Assembly: GCA_958438185.1 (NCBI GenBank) | Contig: CAUBQU010000079.1 | Span: 1-6,432 of the forward strand | DNA: 6,432 nucleotides | Source: an uncultured Oscillospiraceae bacterium | GTDB taxonomy: Bacteria > Bacillota > Clostridia > Oscillospirales > Oscillospiraceae | Reading direction: 5' to 3' | Shown: piece by piece, positions 1 through 6,432 of the stretch | How positions within the stretch are numbered: position 1 is the first letter of the stretch | How the letters are laid out: every line of letters starts with the position of its first letter | The notes under the pieces: model-generated | What the model saw: only the letters and a program-made list of their open reading frames with translations | What the model was told of the DNA's origin: nothing | Database searches by the model: none | Program-made: the position numbers and the translations under genes

Positions 1-12
1 CTATCTCTACAA

Positions 13-42
13 CGCGGTTGCGATCTTTATTCCAAAACCGCG
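13..42. repeat. 7-bp inverted repeat downstream of ligA; doubtful terminator
   Basis: CGCGGTT at 13-19 is repeated as its exact reverse complement AACCGCG at 36-42, with a 16-nt loop between them. It begins 11 nt after the ligA stop codon in the direction of transcription, where a terminator would fit. Neither strand shows a run of T after the stem, so it does not meet the usual standard for an intrinsic terminator. The rest of positions 1-52 shows no start codon with a ribosome binding site on either strand and no recognisable protein. Confidence 0.3.
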
Positions 43-52
43 GCAAGCTCGT

Positions 53-2038
<1,986 letters not shown>

Positions 2039-2659
2039 TTAGGTTCCGACATTGACAAACGACTCCGGGACGATCCCGACGATCACCGTCTCCGCGACGA
2101 CGACGGTCTGAGAGATCGTCGCTTTTTTCGTGCCCCCGGCGACGAGGATCGTGACATCCATGCTGATCTCCATTAAAATCTGGTGCAGCGTCTGGTTGAT
2201 CCCGGCCTCGGAAAAGCTGCTTGTAAAATCCGCGCTGGCGTTGTTGACCGACGTTACGTGGATCGGCAGCCGCGGGCCGAGGCCCGACAGCAGACCCGGT
2301 GCGACGACGCTGCCCAGGGGCACGGCCAGGGCGTAGACATTGAGGTCCAGAATGCGCTGGTTCACCTGGGCCAAGATCTCCCGCCGCAGCTGATTCACCT
2401 GGGCCATATTCGTCTTGAGGGCGGTGATCTGCCCATCGGCGTTCTTTTCCAGGGTGATGATCTTGTGATAATCAATGCTGCCGTCCGCAATCTGCGCGCC
2501 GACGGCGTCTGAAATGACATCCGATGCCTGGTTCTCGACCTCCGTGACGGCCAGCTCTTTGATAAGCGGCGTCAGGCGGAAGCGGTAAAACAGCGCCACG
2601 AGGAGCGCGAGCGCTGCAAGCAGCGCAAGATAGCGCCGGGCGCGCCGCCGTTTTCGCAT
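2039..2659 (-). CDS. yunB: Sporulation protein YunB
   Basis: The 206-residue protein matches my memory of the YunB family across its length. In B. subtilis yunB belongs to the mother-cell sigma-E regulon and is needed for proper spore formation; its biochemical role is not known. A very basic N-terminus (MRKRRRARR) precedes one hydrophobic segment (about 10-25). This predicts an N-terminal signal anchor with the rest outside the cytoplasmic membrane, which in a sporangium could be the space around the forespore. Family-like blocks are the helix with DVISDAVGAQIADG (47-60), ITLEKNADGQITALKTN (68-84), IPLGS-type VPLGS (113-117), GLGPRLP (126-132), EAGINQTLHQI (151-161) and the C-terminal VAETVIVGIVP (188-198). 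The ATG has a G-rich ribosome site (AGGGGGTGA within 2664-2673). It lies 42 nt after pcrA and 12 nt before ligA, an odd place for a sporulation gene. Confidence 0.94.
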   Translation of the reverse strand: MRKRRRARRYLALLAALALLVALFYRFRLTPLIKELAVTEVENQASDVISDAVGAQIADGSIDYHKIITLEKNADGQITALKTNMAQVNQLRREILAQVNQRILDLNVYALAVPLGSVVAPGLLSGLGPRLPIHVTSVNNASADFTSSFSEAGINQTLHQILMEISMDVTILVAGGTKKATISQTVVVAETVIVGIVPESFVNVGT

Positions 2660-2678
2660 CCCCTCACCCCCTCGGGCA

Positions 2679-2707
2679 AGGCTATGCCGCGGCGGGGCGC
2701 GTTATGC
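2679..2707 (-). promoter_or_regulatory. Candidate sigma-E promoter for yunB
   Basis: On the minus strand GCATAAC (2701-2707) is followed after exactly 14 nt by CATAGCCT (2679-2686). The Bacillus sigma-E consensus, as I recall it, is roughly KMATATT, 13-15 nt, CATACAHT. The match is about 5 of 7 at -35 and 6 of 8 at -10, including the key CATA and the final T. The -35 overlaps the pcrA stop codon. Transcription would start near 2672, only about 12 nt before the yunB ATG, so the leader would barely contain the ribosome binding site; this is a weak point. yunB is a known sigma-E gene in B. subtilis, which makes the match more plausible. Confidence 0.42.
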
Positions 2708-5068
2708 CTGCTTGTGCATATGCTGGCTGGCGTAATTGGCCATCAGCTTTTTCGTCCCGACCCGGTCAAATGCGATCTCCAGCATGGCGTCATTGCCCAT
2801 TTTGGCGACGGAGATGACCATGCCCTCGCCGAAGGCGTCGTGCAGGACCATATCCCCGGCCTGGTAGCTGGCAGCGGCCTGGGGCTTGGCGGCCAGGAGT
2901 GTGTCATGCCGCGGGCGGGGCTTTCTGAGGGCCGGGGCGGCCTCCCGGCGCTGCGGGCGGCGGTCCTCCCCGCCGGTGACGCATTCCTTGGGAATTTCAT
3001 CGACAAAGCGGGAGCGGTGGTTGACCGTGGTGCGGCCATAGAGCATCCGCTGCTTGGCGTAGGTGATGGTCAGCGATTCCTTGGCCCGGGTCATGGCGAC
3101 ATAGCACAGCCGCCGCTCCTCCTCCATCTCCTCCGGCTCGCCGATGGCGCGCATACCGGGGAAAAGCCCCTCCTCCGCGCCGGAGAGGAAGACATGGGGA
3201 AATTCCAGCCCCTTGGCAGCATGAATCGTCATCATCACGATGGCGTCGCTGTCGCTGTCCAGCTGCTCCAGGTCGGTATAGAGGGCGATCTCCTCCAAAA
3301 AGCCGTTGAGGGACGGCTCGTCCGTATTTTCCAGGTAGCTCAAAATAGAGGATTTCAGCTCGCGGATATTATCCAGCCGCGCACGGCTCTCGACGTCGTT
3401 TTTCTGCTCCAGCATGGCGGCGTAGCCGGTGCGGGCGACGACTTCGTCGTAAAAATCCGGCAGCGGGATCGTCCCCAGCAGGGCGGCGCAGTCCTCGATG
3501 ATCTGGCAGAATGCCTGCAGCTTGCCTGCCGCGCGCTCCAATGCCGGGTATTCCCCCGGCGACGAGGCGACCCCGTAGAGCGGCACACCGCTGCTAGACG
3601 CCAGGCGGCTGGCCATTTCCAGCGTCTTTGCGCCGATGCCCCGGGGGGGATTGTTGATGATCCGGGCCAGGCGCAGGTCGTCCGCCCGGTTGTTGATGAC
3701 GCAGAGATAGGCCAGCATGTCCTTGACCTCGGCGCGGTCAAAGAAGCGGGTGCCGCCGATGACGCGGTACGGGATGCCCTGCCGCTTCATGGCGTATTCC
3801 AGTGCGTTGGACTGGGCGTTCGTGCGGTAGAGGATGGCGTAGTCTTTGTAGGGATGCTGCATGCTGCCGGCCAGGATCTTGGCGGCGATGTAATTGGCCT
3901 CGTCGCTGGCGTCGTAGGCGCTATAGAGTGTCACGGGGACGCCGGGGTCGTTTTTCGTCCAGAGGTTTTTGCCCTTGCGGCCCTGATTATTTGCAATAAC
4001 GGCGTTGGCCGCATTCAAGATAGACTGGGTCGAGCGGTAGTTCTGCTCCAGGCGGATGAGGCAGGTATTGGGGAACTGCTGCTCAAAATTCAGGATATTC
4101 TCGATCGTTGCGCCGCGGAAGCGGTAAATGCTCTGGTCATCGTCGCCGACGACGCAGATATTCTGCCGCCGCCCCGTCAGAAGCGAGGCCAGGAGATATT
4201 GCAGGTGGTTCGTATCCTGGTATTCGTCGATCATGACATAGCGGAATTTCTCCTGATAATACTCCCGCACATCCTGGTACTGCTGCAGCAGCTGGACCGT
4301 CAGCAGGATGATATCGTCAAAATCCACGGCGCTGGCCGCTTTGCAGCGCTGGGCATAGGCCGCGTAAACCTCGGCGATCTTTTCCAGGCGGTAGTCCCCT
4401 GCTGCGGCGGCCTGGGCGGCAAATTCGTCCGGCTGCTGCAGCTTGTCCTTGGCCTTGCTGATGAGGGATAGGATCAGCCGCGGCGGGAAGGATTTTTCAT
4501 CCAGGGAACGCTCCCGCAGGATATCCTTGATGACGCGCTCAGAATCGGCGGTATCGTAGATCGTGAAGCGAGGGTCATAGCCCAGGTGGTCGATGTACCG
4601 CCGCAGGATGCGGCAGCAGGCGGCGTGGAATGTCATGGCCCAGATATCCGCCGCTTCGGGGCCCAGCATCCGCTCCAGGCGGTCCTTGAGCTCGTTGGCG
4701 GCCTTATTGGTAAATGTAATGGCGATGATCCGCCAGGGGGCGGCGGGGTGCATACAGCACAGGGCGTCGGCCCGGCGCTTTTCCTCCGGCGCAGCGTGGG
4801 CTTGGTCGAGATGCTCTAAAAAGGCGATGTCCTCGTCTGTGAGATAGTCCGGGACCTCGTCGCTCGTCGCGCCGCAGCCAAAGCGGATGAGGTTGGCGAT
4901 GCGGTGGATGAGCACCGTCGTCTTGCCGCTGCCCGCCCCGGCCAGCAGGAGCATCGGCCCCTCCGTCTGGAGGACGGCCTGCAGCTGCTGGGGGTTCAGG
5001 TTGGAAAATTCGTTTTTGATATAATTCGTGCGCAATTGCAAAAAGCGCTGTTTGCTTGCTTCGGTCAT
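2702..5068 (-). CDS. pcrA: ATP-dependent DNA helicase PcrA (UvrD/Rep superfamily 1)
   Basis: PcrA is a 3'-5' DNA helicase that acts in nucleotide excision repair, removes RecA filaments and stalled RNA polymerase, and drives rolling-circle plasmid replication. The 788-residue product carries all superfamily 1A motifs: Walker A AGAGSGKTT (43-51), Ia ITFTNKAANE (117-126), II DEYQD (281-285), III GDDDQSIYRFRGA (308-320), QNYRST (342-347), V TIHAAKGLEF (614-623) and VI RRLCYVAMTRA (652-662). A basic, proline-rich linker leads to a C-terminal Tudor-like domain (GDMVLHDAFGEG, about 738-749), the part that contacts RNA polymerase in PcrA/UvrD. The start chosen is the second of two in-frame ATGs: it has AGGTGA (5073-5078) 4 nt upstream, while the ATG at 5083, five codons earlier, has no ribosome site. 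Residues of about 62-110 contain some 43 more residues than B. subtilis PcrA has between motifs I and Ia. Probably first gene of an operon with yunB and ligA. Confidence 0.97.
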   Translation of the reverse strand: MTEASKQRFLQLRTNYIKNEFSNLNPQQLQAVLQTEGPMLLLAGAGSGKTTVLIHRIANLIRFGCGATSDEVPDYLTDEDIAFLEHLDQAHAAPEEKRRADALCCMHPAAPWRIIAITFTNKAANELKDRLERMLGPEAADIWAMTFHAACCRILRRYIDHLGYDPRFTIYDTADSERVIKDILRERSLDEKSFPPRLILSLISKAKDKLQQPDEFAAQAAAAGDYRLEKIAEVYAAYAQRCKAASAVDFDDIILLTVQLLQQYQDVREYYQEKFRYVMIDEYQDTNHLQYLLASLLTGRRQNICVVGDDDQSIYRFRGATIENILNFEQQFPNTCLIRLEQNYRSTQSILNAANAVIANNQGRKGKNLWTKNDPGVPVTLYSAYDASDEANYIAAKILAGSMQHPYKDYAILYRTNAQSNALEYAMKRQGIPYRVIGGTRFFDRAEVKDMLAYLCVINNRADDLRLARIINNPPRGIGAKTLEMASRLASSSGVPLYGVASSPGEYPALERAAGKLQAFCQIIEDCAALLGTIPLPDFYDEVVARTGYAAMLEQKNDVESRARLDNIRELKSSILSYLENTDEPSLNGFLEEIALYTDLEQLDSDSDAIVMMTIHAAKGLEFPHVFLSGAEEGLFPGMRAIGEPEEMEEERRLCYVAMTRAKESLTITYAKQRMLYGRTTVNHRSRFVDEIPKECVTGGEDRRPQRREAAPALRKPRPRHDTLLAAKPQAAASYQAGDMVLHDAFGEGMVISVAKMGNDAMLEIAFDRVGTKKLMANYASQHMHKQA

Positions 5069-5181
5069 AGCTTCACCTGTCATGAAAAATCGCGCGCAGA
5101 AGGCGCTGTAACTTCTATTTTAGTATATTTTGGCGCTTTTGTCGACAGGCTGGGGCAAAAAACTTTTCCCTGCTTCCCCCG
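5069..5181 (-). other. Intergenic region sigF-pcrA with promoter and 5' leader
   Basis: This is the only gap above 50 nt. It is AT-richer than the flanking genes around 5110-5140. It holds the sigma-A-type promoter for pcrA and a leader of about 42 nt with the AGGTGA ribosome site. The hexamer AGCGCC occurs twice in the same orientation (5102-5107 and 5132-5137), exactly 30 nt apart, on either side of the -10 element. A GGG-AAAA/TTTT-CCC partial stem near 5155-5170 lacks a following T tract, so no clear terminator separates sigF from pcrA. Confidence 0.6.
5117..5145 (-). promoter_or_regulatory. Sigma-A-type promoter for the pcrA-yunB-ligA operon
   Basis: TCGACA (5140-5145) and TAAAAT (5117-5122) each match the housekeeping consensus (TTGACA, TATAAT) at 5 of 6 positions and are separated by the ideal 17 nt. 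The region is AT-rich in an otherwise GC-rich window. A start near 5109-5111 gives a leader of roughly 42 nt before the pcrA ATG. No LexA-type CGAAC-N4-GTTCG box is seen next to it, so damage control by LexA is not supported here. Confidence 0.72.
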
Positions 5182-5894
5182 TTATTCACTTTGCAGCAGC
5201 GCGCGCAGATTCGTGACGGCCTTTTTCTCGATCCTCGAGACCTGCACCTGGGAGACCTGCAGCACCCGGGCGACCTGCTCCTGGGTCATGGCCCGGAAAT
5301 AGCGCAGCTCGATGACCAGCCGTTCCCGCTGCGCCAGGGCCCCGATGGCCTCCCGCAGGGCGATGCGCTCGATCATTGCCTCCTCCGGGTCGCCCTTGGT
5401 CAGGACGTCCTCCAGCGAAAAGCCGTCCTCCCCCGTCTGCTTCTGGATGGACTCAGTGGCGCTGGTGGCCGTCTCCGCAACGGCGATCTCCTCCGGGGAG
5501 AGGCCCGTTTTTTCCGCCAGCTCCGAGAGGGTTGGCTCCCGGAAGAGCTGGGCTGTCAGCTGCTGGCGGGCCATTTTAATGGCCGCGGCTTGCTCTTCAT
5601 CGCCCGGCTGACCTTGACGGCCCCGTCGTCGCGCAGAAAGCGGCGGATCTCGCCGCTGATCTTGGGGACGGCATAGGTCGAAAACTGGGTCCCGAAGGCG
5701 GGGTCGAAGCCTTCCAGCGCCTTCAAAAATCCCAGGCAGCCCAGCTGGTAGAGGTCGTCCGGGTCGACGCCGCGGCCATAGAACCGGCGGACGACGGACC
5801 ACACCAGCCCGTTATTTTCCAGCAGCAGCTGCTGGGCTGCGTCCCGGTCGCCGCCCTTGGCGCGGCCCAGCAGCTGCTCAAACGTCCCGTTCAA
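5182..5894 (-). pseudogene. sigF: RNA polymerase sporulation sigma factor SigF, interrupted by an apparent 1-nt frameshift
   Basis: Sigma-F directs the first forespore-specific transcription after septation and is held inactive by SpoIIAB. Two overlapping frames together encode one SigF. The upstream frame gives residues 1-100, with region 2 (LVWSVVRRF at 30-38, DPDDLYQLGCLG at 44-55, FSTYAVPKISGEIRRF at 71-86) and the start of region 3 (VKVSRAMK). It then runs into a stop at 5556. The downstream frame resumes at once with EQAAAIKMARQQL and continues through the region 4 helix-turn-helix (SQVQVSRIEKK, 215-225) to the TAA at 5182. Restoring one base gives 237 residues, close to the 255 of B. 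subtilis SigF. The start is a TTG preceded 5 nt earlier by GGGGGAG (5900-5906); the next upstream ATG (5966) would lie deep inside spoIIAB. The gene overlaps spoIIAB by 17 nt. SigF rather than SigG is inferred from its place in the spoIIA operon. If real, the lesion leaves a 113-residue product lacking regions 3 and 4. Confidence 0.9.
5594..5595 (-). other. Site of the one-base frameshift in sigF
   Basis: The minus strand reads ATG AAG AGC AAG in the upstream frame. One extra base after AAG gives ATG AAG GAG CAA GCC, which restores MKEQA and joins the two halves with no lost or added residue. The missing base is probably a G from a GG pair. The site is not an X-XXY-YYZ slippery heptamer, and I see no hairpin or Shine-Dalgarno stimulator arranged for programmed frameshifting. 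An in-frame ATG at 5574 (Met108) has no ribosome site for reinitiation. Confidence 0.85.
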
Positions 5895-6330
5895 CCCGGC
5901 TCCCCCGGCGGACGATCTTTCGCTTGAGATAGACGCACGTCCCCTTCCCGGGGCTGGAGGTGACACGGAGGGCGGTCATAAAGCTCTCCATGATCGTAAA
6001 GCCCATGCCGCTGCGCTCCGCGCCGCCGGTCGTGAACATCGGCTGCCGCGCCTGGGCGACATCGGCGATGCCGCAGCCCCGGTCGCGGATGGTCAGGTCC
6101 AGGACGCCGCCCTCTAAAATTCGGGCCTTGAGGGTGATCTTGCCGATTTTGTCGGGGTAGGCGTGGACGATGCAATTCGTCACCGCCTCGGAGACGGCGG
6201 TCTTGATGTCATTGAGCTCCTCCACCGTCGGGTCCATCTGCGCGGCAAAGCACGCGACGGCGGTCCGGGCAAAGGCCTCGTTGGACGAGCGGCTGGGAAA
6301 TTCCAGCTGCATTTGATTCAGTACGTTCAA
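5878..6330 (-). CDS. spoIIAB: Anti-sigma F factor SpoIIAB (serine protein kinase)
   Basis: SpoIIAB binds sigma-F as a dimer with ATP and keeps it inactive. It also phosphorylates SpoIIAA on a serine, and unphosphorylated SpoIIAA in the forespore displaces it. The 150-residue product is a full GHKL-fold protein. LEFPSRSSNEAFAR (9-22) ends in the arginine equivalent to Arg20 of B. subtilis, which is implicated in partner binding. The N-box is SEAVTN (47-52) with Glu48 and Asn52. DRGCGI (83-88) is the G1 box, and ARQPMFTT plus ERSGMGFTIM (105-114) form the ATP lid and G2. The start is a TTG with a strong AGGAGGT (6340-6346) 9 nt upstream, giving an N-terminus (MNVLNQMQLEF) that fits the family; longer upstream starts would run into the spoIIAA frame. 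The TTG overlaps the spoIIAA stop as TTGA, favouring coupled translation. The last residues (RRGSRVERDV) lie in the overlap with sigF and extend slightly past the usual 140-146. Confidence 0.96.
   Translation of the reverse strand: MNVLNQMQLEFPSRSSNEAFARTAVACFAAQMDPTVEELNDIKTAVSEAVTNCIVHAYPDKIGKITLKARILEGGVLDLTIRDRGCGIADVAQARQPMFTTGGAERSGMGFTIMESFMTALRVTSSPGKGTCVYLKRKIVRRGSRVERDV
5900..5906 (-). promoter_or_regulatory. Ribosome binding site that fixes the sigF TTG start
   Basis: GGGGGAG on the minus strand lies 5 nt before the TTG at 5894 and inside the end of spoIIAB. No ATG or GTG is available nearby in the sigF frame, so this site decides the start. It is less ideal than the spoIIAB site, which could make sigma-F synthesis depend on ribosomes finishing spoIIAB. 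Confidence 0.6.
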
Positions 6331-6432
6331 TTTCTGCACACCTCCTGGATATTCAGCAGCCGGTTCACCCCGGCGGCCCGCATGACTTTTAGCGGCTGCG
6401 CCGCGACATTGCAAAGCCGCAGCTCGCCCTGC
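6327..6432 (-). CDS. spoIIAA: Anti-sigma F factor antagonist SpoIIAA, C-terminal end only
   Basis: One frame is open from the window edge (first whole codon at 6431) to a TGA at 6327-6329 and encodes the last 34 residues, GELRLCNVAAQPLKVMR and on to NIQEVCRN. The pattern (G-x-L-x-L-x-N-V, then a helix, then G-V-x-x-L-L-x-I) fits the end of a STAS-domain anti-anti-sigma factor. The position directly before spoIIAB identifies it as SpoIIAA. The serine phosphorylated by SpoIIAB lies in the missing N-terminal part and cannot be checked. The stop overlaps the spoIIAB start by 4 nt, and the spoIIAB ribosome site lies inside this coding region. The operon promoter (sigma-H type in B. subtilis) would be outside the window. 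Confidence 0.88.
   Translation of the reverse strand, partial: QGELRLCNVAAQPLKVMRAAGVNRLLNIQEVCRN
6340..6346 (-). promoter_or_regulatory. Ribosome binding site that fixes the spoIIAB TTG start
   Basis: AGGAGGT on the minus strand is a near-perfect Shine-Dalgarno sequence, 9 nt before the TTG at 6330. A GTG follows it directly, with no spacer, and so cannot be the start. The strong site may make up for the weak TTG codon. Confidence 0.8.

Noticed and set aside
2684..4471. 595-codon open frame on the plus strand, antisense to pcrA
   Set aside because: Same register effect as over ligA: codon bias of pcrA removes the antisense stops. There is no ribosome site or recognisable domain, and the real PcrA motifs are on the minus strand.
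5081..5083. Upstream ATG as the pcrA start (adds five residues)
   Set aside because: The bases before it (GCGCGATTTTTC) contain no Shine-Dalgarno sequence, whereas the ATG at 5068 has AGGTGA correctly placed.
5069..5107. Possible attenuator in the pcrA leader (GCGC-CTTCT-GCGC followed by ATTTTT)
   Set aside because: The stem is only about 4 bp, and the T run is short and separated from it by several bases. It is too weak to call.
5150..5181. Terminator after sigF
   Set aside because: The minus strand has GGGAAAAGTTTTTTGCCCC, but the T run lies inside the possible stem and no T tract follows the stem on either strand.
5191..5676. 161-codon plus-strand open frame across sigF
   Set aside because: It is in the antisense register of the downstream sigF frame, with no domain. 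SigF region 4 is plainly encoded on the minus strand.
6331..6414. Longer spoIIAB starting at the ATG at 6414
   Set aside because: The added residues are the spoIIAA coding region read in another frame and do not resemble SpoIIAB. The TTG at 6330 has an AGGAGGT site and gives a family-like N-terminus.

Overview
The window reads as a chromosomal segment of an endospore-forming, GC-rich Bacillota. The best guess is a clostridial lineage near the Oscillospiraceae/Ruminococcaceae. This rests on a spoIIAA-spoIIAB-sigF sporulation operon and a yunB gene, on high GC content (about 60 % by eye), and on the style of LigA and PcrA, including an insertion between PcrA helicase motifs I and Ia that I recall from that group. 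No phage, IS, CRISPR, tRNA or rRNA sequence is visible.

All genes lie on the minus strand, so transcription runs from the right end to the left. At the right end is the C-terminal end of spoIIAA (cut by the window). It overlaps spoIIAB by 4 nt, and spoIIAB overlaps sigF by 17 nt. These three encode the anti-anti-sigma factor, the anti-sigma kinase and the forespore sigma factor that start compartment-specific gene expression. sigF as written carries a one-base frameshift near 5594-5595 that separates its region 2 from regions 3 and 4. This is either an assembly or sequencing error or a real inactivating lesion.

A 113-nt gap (5069-5181) without a convincing terminator carries a good sigma-A-type promoter. 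Next come pcrA (DNA helicase), yunB (membrane-anchored sporulation protein) and ligA (NAD-dependent DNA ligase), with gaps of 42 and 12 nt, so they probably form one operon. pcrA and ligA are neighbours in Bacillus subtilis too; here a sporulation gene sits between them. A candidate sigma-E promoter overlaps the pcrA stop codon and could give yunB its own mother-cell expression.

The last 52 bases at the left end hold no recognisable gene, only a 7-bp inverted repeat. I see no new biological system. The points that deserve a second look are the sigF frameshift, the possible sigma-E promoter inside a DNA-repair operon, the paired TTG starts in the spoIIA operon and the PcrA insertion.
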